Of a stretch of DNA of 64,000 nucleotides, positions 16,867 to 26,154 are shown piece after piece; within the stretch, counting starts at the first letter, position 1; each line of letters starts with the position of its first letter. The stretch is from positions 1 to 64,000 of the forward strand of contig JAPLKS010000005.1 in assembly GCA_026387915.1 (NCBI GenBank), given 5' to 3'. A program made the translations under genes and the position numbers. The notes under the pieces are model-generated. The model was not told the DNA's origin. It worked only from the letters and a program-made list of their open reading frames with translations, and did no database searches. This stretch comes from Gemmatimonadota bacterium. GTDB lineage: Bacteria > Gemmatimonadota > Gemmatimonadetes > Gemmatimonadales > Gemmatimonadaceae.

Positions 16867-17784
16867 ATGATTCGCCACGCACTGCTGCGACTCGGCCAAC
16901 GTCATCCGACGTTCGCGCTGTCCGCGCTGGTGCTCGTGCTGGCCTGTCACAGCAGCGCACCGACCGCAACAAAGAGCACGACGCCCCCCACTACGCCGTC
17001 GGTGTATCCGGGCTTTGACATCTCTGTGTATCCGGGCGACGCGCTGATGAACGCGTGGAAGCAGCCCGCGTCACCGTACTATTGGTCGTCGTACTACCTC
17101 TCCGCGCCGTGCCACAAGCCGCAGACCTCGTGGCTCGGCAAACGCGCCACGCTCGAGGGGATGGGCTGGGGGCTCGCCGTGATCTACGTCGGACAACAGT
17201 ACTGGACGAGCGCCGATGTGCGCGGATCCGCCTTGCTCAAGCGGAGCGCGTCCATCGTTTCCACCACGAGCTGCACCAACGGATTGTTGAGCGCCGCACA
17301 GGGCGCGCTGGACGCCGATGAGGCGATTGCCAGCACGCAGCAGGAAGGATTCCCCGCGGGGTCCACGATATTCCTTGACCTCGAACACATGACGACCATC
17401 CCCGCCATCATGCAGGATTATTACAAGGCGTGGGTGGAGCGGGTGTTGCGCGCGCCGACACAGTACCGACCGGGCATCTACTGCCACACGGCGAACGCCG
17501 CAGCCATTCAGAGTGTAGTGCAGGCGTCGTACACCGCGCTGGGGAGAACGGACACGCCGCGCTTCTGGCTCGTCGGCTCGGGCACGGGCTTTGCGCTCAC
17601 CAAAAGCCCGACGGCATCGGGGTTCACCTTCGCGAACGTCTGGCAGAACCCCAACTTCGAGCGAACGGAATCGTACGGGGGATACACCGCGACGATTGAC
17701 CAAGATGTGTCGTCCGTGCGATCGCCGTCCGCTCCGTCTGGAACGAGCGTGTTCAGCGCGACCGCACGGACTGTGGCGCCCTAG
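16867..17784 (+). CDS. DUF1906 (glycoside-hydrolase-like, Rv2525c-type) putative lipoprotein
   Basis: 305 residues. The N-terminus FALSALVLVLACHSS has a lipobox (VLAC). The mature protein starts with a Thr/Pro linker and then YPGFDISVYPGDALMNAWK, the opening of a TIM-barrel glycoside-hydrolase-like domain; GLAVIYVGQQYW, FLDLEHM and PGIYCHTAN fit the DUF1906/Rv2525c family. Such proteins are extracellular and act on, or bind, cell-wall glycans. It lies 26 bases after cutC and may be cotranscribed. Its TAG stop overlaps the proline dehydrogenase stop in CTAG. Confidence 0.7.
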   Translation: MIRHALLRLGQRHPTFALSALVLVLACHSSAPTATKSTTPPTTPSVYPGFDISVYPGDALMNAWKQPASPYYWSSYYLSAPCHKPQTSWLGKRATLEGMGWGLAVIYVGQQYWTSADVRGSALLKRSASIVSTTSCTNGLLSAAQGALDADEAIASTQQEGFPAGSTIFLDLEHMTTIPAIMQDYYKAWVERVLRAPTQYRPGIYCHTANAAAIQSVVQASYTALGRTDTPRFWLVGSGTGFALTKSPTASGFTFANVWQNPNFERTESYGGYTATIDQDVSSVRSPSAPSGTSVFSATARTVAP

Positions 17785-18707
17785 CCCACCATCGACTTCA
17801 TCACGAACCAGACGTTGGCCGGACGCTCTGCCAATCGGCGCATGTACCACGGAAACCAGCTCGCGCCGTAACTGATGAGCGTGCGCACCGTGCGACCATC
17901 TTTGCGCAGCCGCTGCTGATCGGCGTCGCGAATGCCGTAGAGCATGTGAATCTCATAGGCGCCATCGCTCACCGACATATCGCGCGCACGTTCGACAATG
18001 CGGTTGAGCAACGGGATGTCGTGCGTGCCGAGGATCGGGCGGCACTGATCGCGTCCCGCGGCCTCGAGCATGCGCACCGACAAATCGAAAAATGCTTGAT
18101 CGGTATCGGCCTTGGCCGGAAACGCAATTGCAGCCGGCTCGGCGTACGCGCCCTTCACGAGACGGATCGTGGGCGAAATAGGAATCAGTGCTTCGAGATC
18201 CGCTGGCGTGCGACGCAGATAGGCCTGTAAGCAGATGCCCACTTTCTCGTGCTTGGCACGCAGGCCGCGATAGAGCGCCAAGGTGCGGTCGACGTAGGTG
18301 GAATCTTCCATGTCGAGCCAGAACGTGGTGCCTATGGAGTCCGCCTTGGCCGCAAGCACATCCAGTGCGGCCGCGCACGCCGACTCGGAAAGATCGAGCC
18401 CAAGCTGCGTGGGTTTGACCGAGACATGCGCCGGAACGCGACGCGCCGCGAGTTGATCGAAGAACCAGAGGTAATGCTCGCGCACCGCGTCGGCATCAGC
18501 GAGTGACGTGAGGTTCTCGCCGAGCTTGGTGAAAACAGTGCCGCGTCCTTCGGCGGCGAGACGCAGGGCGGCGTCGAGCGCTTCGTCCGGCGACTCACCT
18601 GGCATGAAGCGCTTGACCGCACGCTTCACAAACGCACGATGCGACGCCTGATGATTCAGGAACGGGCTCTTGGACGCGCGGAGGAGGAGATTTCTGGCGA
18701 TGCCCAT
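17781..18707 (-). CDS. Proline dehydrogenase
   Basis: 308 residues, the length of the monofunctional (PutB/FadM type) enzymes. It oxidises L-proline to pyrroline-5-carboxylate with FAD and passes electrons to the quinone pool. Motifs: VSVKPTQLGLDL, FWLDMEDSTYVDRTL, ICLQAYLRRTPADLE, RLVKGAYAEP, LGTHDIPLLNRI and HMLYGIRDADQQRL, then a C-terminal ISYGASWFPWYMRRLAERP. The ATG at 18707 is one base after the stop of the Gfo/Idh/MocA gene, so the two are translated from one message. No pyrroline-5-carboxylate dehydrogenase is in the window. Confidence 0.93.
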   Translation of the reverse strand: MGIARNLLLRASKSPFLNHQASHRAFVKRAVKRFMPGESPDEALDAALRLAAEGRGTVFTKLGENLTSLADADAVREHYLWFFDQLAARRVPAHVSVKPTQLGLDLSESACAAALDVLAAKADSIGTTFWLDMEDSTYVDRTLALYRGLRAKHEKVGICLQAYLRRTPADLEALIPISPTIRLVKGAYAEPAAIAFPAKADTDQAFFDLSVRMLEAAGRDQCRPILGTHDIPLLNRIVERARDMSVSDGAYEIHMLYGIRDADQQRLRKDGRTVRTLISYGASWFPWYMRRLAERPANVWFVMKSMVG

Positions 18708-18708
18708 G

Positions 18709-19941
18709 TTACGGTTTCCAGGTTCCCTTGGCCACCTGCGGCACGAACGTGTCGTTGCCGCGCGGTGGGAAGTTGAGAGTTTTGCCTTGTTCGGCGCTCT
18801 GATACGCCGCCATCAATACCTTGACCACTTCAACACCGTCATCCCACGTGAGCAGCGGCTTTTCGCGGCCAAGGAACACGTTCACAAAGTGGCGGTCTTC
18901 GTTGGTGTAGCCGTACGCCGCATACTCCTCCGGCACCACCGGCATCACGCCCTGCTCGGCGTTCTGCTTCTCCACGAGATCCTCGCCAGCGCGCCCCGTG
19001 ACTTCTCGACTGAAAAAGAGTTGCAACCCACTGTCGAGCGAGTTCCACTTCATGGAATACTCGGGGCCGAGGAGCTCGGCGGAGAGGCGGAGCCCCGCGC
19101 CCACAAAGCTCCAACTCGTGCTCGCCTCGCCGATGGCAATGCCGCTGGGCGTTTCGAACTCGATGGTGACGCTGGCAAAATCTTCAGAGGGCCGTTTGGT
19201 GTAATCCGCCTGCATCGTCTGCTTGAGACGCTTGGCGTACTTGGGTTGTGACCACTTGAGCGAGGCGATGTGCCCCGTGACGCGCACTGGCTTGACCGTG
19301 GAGAGCGCATCACCCGGCTTGGTGAGCAGGTGTCGCACCACAAGCGCGGAGTGGCACATCATGTCGTTGAGCACGCCGCCGCCCTGCAACGCGCCATTCC
19401 AGAACCAGGGCATGTGCGGCCCGCTGTGTTCTTCGGCCGCGCGTGCAAGATACGGACGGCCGGTGGTGGCGGCGCCACGCGCCCAGAGCAATGCGCGACC
19501 CGTTTCGATGTGCGGCGCGAACAGCTGGTTTTCGAGATACCCGGTGGCGAGCCCGACGCCCTTCACGAGTTTACGGATGTATTGGGCCTCGGCGACATTG
19601 CGCGCGAGTGGTTTTTCGCAGGCGATGCCGCGCAGCGTGCCCTTCCCCGACTTTACGGCATGCACAATCTCTTCGACATTCTCGACCCGCGCCTGATTGG
19701 GCCCCGTGAGCCAGAGCGCGTCGATGGTCGGGTCCGCGACCATCGCCGTGATGGACTTGTAGGCTTTGGCTTCGCCAACACCGAGCGAGCGGCTGAGCGC
19801 CGCGGCCGAGGCCGCGTTCTTGGCATTCGGGCTCCAGACGCCGAGGATGTCGGCGTCGCGCACGCCGCGCCATCCCTGCATATGGAAGCGCGCATTGAAA
19901 CCGGAACCAATGAATCCAACGCCGAGTCGCGGGGAGGCCAT
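18709..19941 (-). CDS. Gfo/Idh/MocA family oxidoreductase
   Basis: 410 residues. The NAD(P)-binding Rossmann domain opens with RLGVGFIGSGFNARFHMQGW and carries ALWLTGPNQARVENVEE and IACEKPLARN (the catalytic-region EKP). The C-terminal alpha/beta domain includes GPHMPWFWNGALQGGGVLNDMMCHS, where the family has its metal- or substrate-contacting D/H. No signal peptide is seen, so it is cytoplasmic. Members reduce or oxidise sugar derivatives, including 3-keto sugars. It is directly upstream of proline dehydrogenase; this pairing is unusual and may only be operon packing. Confidence 0.85.
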   Translation of the reverse strand: MASPRLGVGFIGSGFNARFHMQGWRGVRDADILGVWSPNAKNAASAAALSRSLGVGEAKAYKSITAMVADPTIDALWLTGPNQARVENVEEIVHAVKSGKGTLRGIACEKPLARNVAEAQYIRKLVKGVGLATGYLENQLFAPHIETGRALLWARGAATTGRPYLARAAEEHSGPHMPWFWNGALQGGGVLNDMMCHSALVVRHLLTKPGDALSTVKPVRVTGHIASLKWSQPKYAKRLKQTMQADYTKRPSEDFASVTIEFETPSGIAIGEASTSWSFVGAGLRLSAELLGPEYSMKWNSLDSGLQLFFSREVTGRAGEDLVEKQNAEQGVMPVVPEEYAAYGYTNEDRHFVNVFLGREKPLLTWDDGVEVVKVLMAAYQSAEQGKTLNFPPRGNDTFVPQVAKGTWKP

Positions 19942-20091
19942 ACGGTGAAGGTGTTGAGGAAAAGGATTGAGTTGTTCACCACGGTCGAACGACTGTTTTG
20001 CGAATGGAACGGTTCGCCCAACAGGCGAGCAGTCTCACCTCAAACTTAACTCAATGGACGAGACGGAGGACCTTTTTGCATAAACACCGCT

Positions 20092-21663
20092 TCACTGCGC
20101 GGTGATGCTCGCTCGACCGCCGCGCAACACGTACTTCTGAATTTTTCCCGTCGCCGTTTTGGGCAACTCCGCCACGACTGTCATCCCTTTTGGCACCTTG
20201 AAGCCCGCAAGGCGCTCGCGCGCGAAGGTGCGCAGCTCCTCCTCGGTGAGCGTGGCATCAGGTTTGAGCACCACAAAGGCGTGCGGCGCCTCCCCCCATT
20301 TGTCGTGCGGGAGCCCGACCACGGCCACTTCCTGAATGGCGCTATGCCGCAGGAGAACGCCTTCGACTTCCACCGACGAAATATTCTCGCCACCGCTGAT
20401 AATGACGTCCTTGAGCCGGTCGCGGATGTCCATATAGCCGTCTGGGTGTACCACGGCGGCGTCCCCGGAGTGGAAGAAGCCACCCTCGAACGCCCGCGCC
20501 GTCGCGTCGGGATCGCGGTAGTAACCCTCCATCACGACATTCCCACGCACGACGATTTCGCCGACGGTGACGCCGTCGCGGGGCACATCGCGCCCCGCTT
20601 CGTCCACCACGCGTAGCTCCCCGGAGGTAATCAACTCCACCCCCTGCCTCGCTTTGATCTTGGCGCGCTCCGCCACGGGGAGCCCGGCATGCGCGGCTCG
20701 CGGCTCGCACACGCTGATGAGCGGCGCGGTTTCGGTGAGGCCATACACGTGCGTAATGGTCCATCCCAGCTCTTCTTCAATGCGCTCAATGGTGTGCGCC
20801 GCAGGGGGAGCGCCGGCCGTCAGGACGCGAATCCCTCGCGGCGCGCTCGCGCGCAACGCATCGGGAGCGCTCGCAATCATGATCAGTACCGTGGGCGCCG
20901 CGCAGAGCATCGTCGTGCGCTCCGCCTGCATGAGACGGTACACGGTGGGCGCGTCCACTTTGCGCACGCAAACGTGCGCGGCACCCGCCGCCGTCGCAAT
21001 CCACACGAACGTCCACCCATTGGCGTGAAACATCGGCAACGTCCACAAATAGCGGTCGTCGCAAGTCATCGAGTGGTGCACCAGCGTCCCCACCGCGTTC
21101 ATCCACGCATTGCGATGCGTGATCATCACGCCCTTGGGCTTGGAGGTCGTACCGCTGGTGTAGTTGATCGTGAGCAACTCATGCTCGGAGACGTCGTGCC
21201 GTGCGTACTCAACAGTCGCCTCGGCCAGCAGCTGCTCGTACTGGAGCCAACCGGGGGCGTTGCCCTCGAGTGCCACAAAATGTTCGACCGCTGGCATCTC
21301 GTGCCGCACGGCGTTCACGAGGTCGAGAAACTCCGCATGCACACAGAGCACGCGGCTTCCCGAGTGATTGACCATGTACACCCAGTCGGCCGGTAACAGG
21401 CGGAAATTGAGTGGCACCACGACCGCCCCTACCTGCGGCACGCCGTAAAACCCTTCGAGCTGCGCGTGCGTGTTGGGGGCGATGTACGCGACTCGGTCTC
21501 CGGGAGCAACATCCAAGCGCTGCAGCGCGCTCGACCATCGGTCGCACCGGTCAAAGAACTGGGCGTAGGTCCAACGCTGATCGCCATCGACCACGGCCTC
21601 GCGGTCGCCGTAGAGCGAGCGGGCGCGCCGTGCAAACTCCAGCGGGGTGAGAGCGGTCTGCAT
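20092..21663 (-). CDS. Acyl-CoA synthetase / AMP-dependent ligase
   Basis: 523 residues of the ANL superfamily, which activates a carboxylic acid through an acyl-AMP to acyl-CoA. The P-loop INYTSGTTSKPKGV, YGLTETAPL, EGYYRDPDATARAF with FFHSGDAAV, DRLKDVIISGGENIS and the C-terminal catalytic lysine in KTATGKIQKYVLR are all present. The sequence is closest in style to medium/long-chain fatty-acyl-CoA ligases of the FadD3/AlkK type, but chain length is not decidable. It lies 45 bases after the acetamidase gene; 150 bases separate it from the next gene, so an internal promoter for Gfo/Idh is possible there. Confidence 0.88.
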   Translation of the reverse strand: MQTALTPLEFARRARSLYGDREAVVDGDQRWTYAQFFDRCDRWSSALQRLDVAPGDRVAYIAPNTHAQLEGFYGVPQVGAVVVPLNFRLLPADWVYMVNHSGSRVLCVHAEFLDLVNAVRHEMPAVEHFVALEGNAPGWLQYEQLLAEATVEYARHDVSEHELLTINYTSGTTSKPKGVMITHRNAWMNAVGTLVHHSMTCDDRYLWTLPMFHANGWTFVWIATAAGAAHVCVRKVDAPTVYRLMQAERTTMLCAAPTVLIMIASAPDALRASAPRGIRVLTAGAPPAAHTIERIEEELGWTITHVYGLTETAPLISVCEPRAAHAGLPVAERAKIKARQGVELITSGELRVVDEAGRDVPRDGVTVGEIVVRGNVVMEGYYRDPDATARAFEGGFFHSGDAAVVHPDGYMDIRDRLKDVIISGGENISSVEVEGVLLRHSAIQEVAVVGLPHDKWGEAPHAFVVLKPDATLTEEELRTFARERLAGFKVPKGMTVVAELPKTATGKIQKYVLRGGRASITAQ

Positions 21664-21708
21664 ATGAGTCAGTGCTCGAATTTTATCTGGCGAGAATACC
21701 GCGGGGCG

Positions 21709-22851
21709 TCAGGCGCCGCGCTTGGGAACGCGCGCTTTGTCGATCTTCACCATGACTGTGTATTCGGGATCTACGAGCTGCACGATCGGCGCCTTTGCCG
21801 ACTGCGATACAAACTGATAGGCGTCCATTTCCGTCATGCCAGACGTTTCGCGCACCCAGCCCACCATCGCCTTGAAAGCCTGGCGCGCTGCATCCTCCAG
21901 TGGTCGCCCGCTTCCCACGAACATCACCTCATTCGCGTTTTCGATGCGCGGCACCGGCGTCGCCTTCTTCTTGATGAGGTCAATAATGACTTCCACATTC
22001 ATCGCGCCCTCAATAGCGGCGCCCATGATCTCGCCGTCGCCCATGGCGTAGTGGCCGTCACCGAAGGAGACGAGCGCGCCGGTCACATTCACACCGAGGA
22101 ACACCGTGTTCCCTGCGCGTACTTCGGGGCAATCCATGTTTCCACCGAACACGCCAGGCACAATCGTCGAACGTGCCTCCTGCATCGACGGTGCGAGTCC
22201 GAGGCAGCCAAGGAATGGCGCGAGCGGCACCTCCCACGTGAACTTGCCGTCGCGCGACTGCGAGCGCGCCACATTCTTCTTGGCATCCACCTCATAGCGC
22301 CACGTCATTTCTGGCAGGTCAGCGCCGAGCATCGCGGTGCGATCGGTGCCCACGATAGCACCGAATCCCGGGCTGAAGCTCGACACGGCGTACGGACGCG
22401 CTGGTTCGAGCTTCACAATATGAATGGCGAGTGTGTCGCCTGGCTCGGCGCCTTCCACAAAGAAAGGTCCCGTCTGCGGATTGTCGTGCCCCGGCGGCAT
22501 AACCTTCGACGGCAAATCGGCGGCGGTCTTCACGGCCCCGTCAAAGCAGTCTTCGGTCCAGGTGATGATGCGCGTGCCAGGCACAATGCGCTGACGTGGC
22601 GCGGCGCCGCCAAAGGTGTAGACGAGCTCCTCGTGCTTGGGAATCCAGTTGAGCACGGGGCCGTTGGCGGTCGCGCCGGGGAGTGGCGTAGGAGCGCCCG
22701 CTACCGTCGCACTGGCGACAGTCGCGCCAGCACTCGCCTCACCCGCCACGGAACTCGCGGCCACACCGCTCGTGCGATCGCCGCACGCCACGAGCGCGCC
22801 TAGCAGCCCGAGCGGGGCCTGCACCATGAACTCTCTACGGCTGTTCGCCAT
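21709..22851 (-). CDS. Tat-exported acetamidase/formamidase-family lipoprotein (copy 1)
   Basis: 380 residues from the ATG at 22851. The N-terminus MANSRREFMVQAPLGLLGAL contains a twin-arginine motif and continues to a lipobox-like LVAC, suggesting a Tat-exported lipoprotein. An Ala/Thr/Val-rich linker follows. The FmdA-type domain has GTRIITWTEDCFDGAV, GPFFVEGAEPGDTLAIHI, FLGCLGLAP, PGVFGGNMDCPEVRAGNTV and GDGHYAMGDGEI, the conserved metal-site region. Known members hydrolyse formamide, acetamide or short amides in the cytoplasm; an exported form implies an extracellular or different amide. Tandem with copy 2, 60 bases away. Confidence 0.85.
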   Translation of the reverse strand: MANSRREFMVQAPLGLLGALVACGDRTSGVAASSVAGEASAGATVASATVAGAPTPLPGATANGPVLNWIPKHEELVYTFGGAAPRQRIVPGTRIITWTEDCFDGAVKTAADLPSKVMPPGHDNPQTGPFFVEGAEPGDTLAIHIVKLEPARPYAVSSFSPGFGAIVGTDRTAMLGADLPEMTWRYEVDAKKNVARSQSRDGKFTWEVPLAPFLGCLGLAPSMQEARSTIVPGVFGGNMDCPEVRAGNTVFLGVNVTGALVSFGDGHYAMGDGEIMGAAIEGAMNVEVIIDLIKKKATPVPRIENANEVMFVGSGRPLEDAARQAFKAMVGWVRETSGMTEMDAYQFVSQSAKAPIVQLVDPEYTVMVKIDKARVPKRGA

Positions 22852-22911
22852 CACCACTCCGGATTGTGCATCGAGGGTTCGGGCGCGAGCGCGCCCACTT
22901 CGCACGCGGAA

Positions 22912-23991
22912 CTACTTGGTGCTGCCGAGTACCGACTTGGCAATCATCATGTGCACACCCACGTTTCCGTCCACGAGCTGCGTGATGTGCAGATCCGCCG
23001 CCATCGACGCCGCCTGATAGGCCTGCGTCTGCGTAATGCCTTTCGCTTCCATCAGAAACTTCACCATCTGCTTCACGGCAACTTGCGTGGCCACAGTGAG
23101 ATCTTTATCCGTGCCCATCACAATCCAATGCGTGGTGGTCTCAATGCGCGGCCAGTCGAGCTTGAGGTCTTTGCGCACCGTCACCTGAATGCGGCCGGTG
23201 AGATTTGTTTCGATGGCGGTTTGGTCTACCTCGCCATCACCCTGCGCGGCGTGGCCGTCGCCGAGCTCAAGCAGTGCGCCCTTCACAAATACCGGCACGT
23301 ACAGCGTGGTGCCGGCGACGAGTTCCTTGTTGTCCATGTTGCCTGCGTGCGGCCCGGGCGGATTGCTGCTCACGCGCCCGAGCGCGGCCGCCGGCGCCAC
23401 ACCAATCGATCCAAAGAACGGTCGCAGCGGAACCACAATCCCTGGCGCGATCTCAGCGGTCATCTTCTGACGGTCCATCATGATGAGCCGCGTGGCGCGC
23501 GGCTCACACAGTTCTTTTAGAAAGCCGCTGCAGCCGTTGTAGCCGTATGCCACCGGCAACCCAATCGAGAGCATGCGCACTTCCAGCACGTCGCCGGAGT
23601 CCGCACCCTCTACATAGATGGGGCCGGTGAGAATGTGCCCACCAGGGCCTTTGAGCGATCCGGTGTCCTGCGCCACAATATCGCGGAGGTGTTGCGACAC
23701 ATCTTCTGGCTTCACCCCCATCCGCTCCAACCCCACGGGCGAGTTGGTGAGCATCGTCTCAACTTCAACAATGTCGCCCGACTTCACGCGAATGGCAGGT
23801 TTGGCCTCAGCCCAGTAGTAGCCGTACGCGACCGTCGTGGGCGTGGCGGGAAGCTGATGCACCGTTGGCGTCTGCGCCGCAGCAACCTGCCACGACGCCG
23901 ATGTCACGCTCACCGCGAGCAGGAGCGCGGCGGCCGTCGTGCGCGACCACGCTTCGGCGCCGAATGAGCCGCCGCTACGAGAGTTCTTCAC
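22912..23991 (-). CDS. Exported acetamidase/formamidase-family protein (copy 2)
   Basis: 359 residues. The start is probably GTG at 23991, giving MKNSRSGGSFGAEAW and a signal-like helix (TTAAALLLAVSVTSASWQVAAAQ). GTG at 24003 is an alternative that overlaps the M1 gene. The domain shows VKSGDIVEVETML, GHILTGPIYVEGADSGDVLEV, PFFGSIGVAPAAALG, HAGNMDNKELVAGTTLYVPV and GDGHAAQGDGEVDQTAIE, parallel to copy 1 block by block. Unlike copy 1 it has no twin-arginine or lipobox. It follows the M1 peptidase with a gap of only four bases, suggesting coupled expression of a secreted peptidase and amidase. Confidence 0.83.
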   Translation of the reverse strand: MKNSRSGGSFGAEAWSRTTAAALLLAVSVTSASWQVAAAQTPTVHQLPATPTTVAYGYYWAEAKPAIRVKSGDIVEVETMLTNSPVGLERMGVKPEDVSQHLRDIVAQDTGSLKGPGGHILTGPIYVEGADSGDVLEVRMLSIGLPVAYGYNGCSGFLKELCEPRATRLIMMDRQKMTAEIAPGIVVPLRPFFGSIGVAPAAALGRVSSNPPGPHAGNMDNKELVAGTTLYVPVFVKGALLELGDGHAAQGDGEVDQTAIETNLTGRIQVTVRKDLKLDWPRIETTTHWIVMGTDKDLTVATQVAVKQMVKFLMEAKGITQTQAYQAASMAADLHITQLVDGNVGVHMMIAKSVLGSTK

Positions 23992-23995
23992 GCGC

Positions 23996-26053
23996 TTATA
24001 CACCGCACACCGCACTGCCGCGGCCGCCGCGACCACCTGCTGCGGCTTCCGGCGCCGCGCCTTGGGCGCGAGGCCAGACGTTGTCCGACGCGTCCTTGTC
24101 GGGAAAACGGCAGAAGGGGTCGAGCGTAATCTTTTCAATGGCGCGGCCGCCAAAGTCGAGCACCGCGTTGTAACTGCGGTTGCCACCGAACCACACATCC
24201 ACCGGCCAGGTCACCAGCGCCGTGTGATCGTCGAGCATCGTGGCGTTCTTCATGGGCTTGATGGCAGCGCCCGTCGGAGCGAACTGCACCTTGAGCACCA
24301 CCGGCGCGGGCATCTGCCCAGCGTGACGAACGGTGACCGTGGTGGTCGCGCCGCTCGTCTTCACCGTCTCAATGCTCCCTTCCACCGCGTCCGTGGTAAA
24401 CAACCAGCTGTTCCAGAACCAGCCGAGTTCCGCCGCGTGGTTCTTGAGCGCGTTGCTCATAAAGAACACGTAGTCCCACGGCGACGGATGTTTGAACATC
24501 CACGCCTTGCCCCACTCGGCGTGCGCACGCTGTACGGCGCTGTCGCCGACAACGCCACCGAGCATCGAGAGCATCATCGGCGTTTTGCTATACGTGGTGA
24601 AGCTGTAGTACTGCTGGCCACCGTAGTTGGCGTTCCACATCATCGGCGACTCGGCTTCGTCACCGCTCGTCCGGCCATAGCCCTGCCCCACGCCATCCAG
24701 ATTGGCGGGACGCGCGGCGCGGTCGGCGTTGGAGAGGATGTTCATGTACTGATTGAATCCTTCGTCCATCCAACCGTACCACGTTTCGTTGTTGCTCACC
24801 GTCATTGGCCACCACTCGTGGCCCGTTTCGTGATCGGCAGCGCCCTGATTGGAGTTGATCACCATCGGGTACTCCATGCCAGAGCTCGGCCCATCCTGCA
24901 GCGTGAGCTGCGGGAACTGGTACGGGAACCACTGCTTGGAGTAGAACTCCAGCGCGTGACGCGCAATGGGGCCCGCGTTGGTGTAGAGCGCGGAGTCACC
25001 GGGCAGGAAGAGCAGATGCACGGGCACCGCGCGCTTGGTAGGAATGGTGGCGCGCGTGGCTTTCCAGACAAACTTTTTGGCGGTGGCCCACGCAAAGTCG
25101 TTGACCGTGTCGGCCACGAAGTGCCAGGTGAGTCGATCGCCGGCGGCGGTGGCTTTACCCGGGCCTATTTCGTCAGGGCCGACAATCGTGCGCACGTCGT
25201 CGGACTCGAGCACGTGTGAGAGCCGCTCGCGCGCGGTGGCGGTGAGCACTTCGTTGGGATTTTGCAAAATGCCGGTGCCGCTCACAATCCAACCGGCGGG
25301 GACGTCAATCGACACGTCGAAGCGGCCGAAGTTGTTGTAGAACTCCGACGGCCCGAGATAAAGCTCTGGGTCCCAACCACGGAGATCGTCGTACACAGCA
25401 ACACGCGGATACCATTGCGTGGGCTGATAGAGCGTGTCGGCCCAGCGCTGCGTCATGCGGTGCGACTGTCCCGGACCGCCCGGCACTTTGTGACTCCACT
25501 CAATATCGAGCGTCGCTTTGCCGTGGGCGGGAATCGCCTTGAGCAGATTGATCGTGGCGCGCGTGCTGTTGAGTCCGCTCGCGCTGTTCTGCGTGGCTGC
25601 AGGCGCTGCGGCCCCACGTCCACCGCGGCCTGCCGGTGCGTTGAGGTTCACCGGTTCGCCATCCACGCTCATGCGCGAAATCGCGAAACCGTCGGTGAGT
25701 TCCGCTGGCACCCAGGGTGCGGCGCGCGGCACGTTGAACAAGAACATGTTCATGTCGAGCCGGAGGACAATGCTACGCAGCGAGTCCGGGCTGTTGTTCT
25801 GCAGCGTGATGGACTCGCGGCCGCTGATGCGTGACGTGGCGGGGTCGAGACGCGCGCGGATGGTGTAGTCGGTGCGGAGCTGCCAGTAGTTGCGCCCCGG
25901 GCGTCCGGTGGAATCGCGCGTACCAGCCGCCAAGGCGCGGCGAATGGTGTTGGTGATCGGCACATCGCGGCGTACGGCTCGCGGTGGCGCCTGCGCCACG
26001 CTGACGGCGGGGAGCAGCGCCACGGCCAGCAAGAATCGCGTCGAGAGGTTCAT
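23996..26053 (-). CDS. Secreted M1-family zinc metallopeptidase
   Basis: 685 residues with a Sec signal peptide (STRFLLAVALLPAVSVAQA). The N-terminal beta-domain (RLDPATSRISGRESITLQN) is followed by the catalytic domain with the zinc motif HETGHEWW near residue 407 and the third ligand in WMDEGFNQYM, 18 residues further on, as in M1 aminopeptidases. GMEYP is the exopeptidase GxMEN-like motif, altered to SGMEYPM, which may change amino-terminal recognition. A Gly-Arg-rich insert (APAGRGGRGAAAPA, about residue 140) and a GGRGGRG C-terminus flank the domains. Start chosen at 26053 because the longer frame has no signal character. Confidence 0.9.
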   Translation of the reverse strand: MNLSTRFLLAVALLPAVSVAQAPPRAVRRDVPITNTIRRALAAGTRDSTGRPGRNYWQLRTDYTIRARLDPATSRISGRESITLQNNSPDSLRSIVLRLDMNMFLFNVPRAAPWVPAELTDGFAISRMSVDGEPVNLNAPAGRGGRGAAAPAATQNSASGLNSTRATINLLKAIPAHGKATLDIEWSHKVPGGPGQSHRMTQRWADTLYQPTQWYPRVAVYDDLRGWDPELYLGPSEFYNNFGRFDVSIDVPAGWIVSGTGILQNPNEVLTATARERLSHVLESDDVRTIVGPDEIGPGKATAAGDRLTWHFVADTVNDFAWATAKKFVWKATRATIPTKRAVPVHLLFLPGDSALYTNAGPIARHALEFYSKQWFPYQFPQLTLQDGPSSGMEYPMVINSNQGAADHETGHEWWPMTVSNNETWYGWMDEGFNQYMNILSNADRAARPANLDGVGQGYGRTSGDEAESPMMWNANYGGQQYYSFTTYSKTPMMLSMLGGVVGDSAVQRAHAEWGKAWMFKHPSPWDYVFFMSNALKNHAAELGWFWNSWLFTTDAVEGSIETVKTSGATTTVTVRHAGQMPAPVVLKVQFAPTGAAIKPMKNATMLDDHTALVTWPVDVWFGGNRSYNAVLDFGGRAIEKITLDPFCRFPDKDASDNVWPRAQGAAPEAAAGGRGGRGSAVCGV

Positions 26054-26154
26054 TTGCTCTTTGGAGTGTGGTGAACGCGCCAAGGGGGTGGGCGCGCTTC
26101 GACAACGGAGCACTCTATAGATGTACGCGCAGTGCCCGCCGAACGATGATTCGC

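Noticed and set aside
21466-25219. Long plus-strand ORFs (445 and 426 residues)
   Set aside because: Antisense to the acyl-CoA ligase, amidase and M1 genes; such long shadows are common at high GC.
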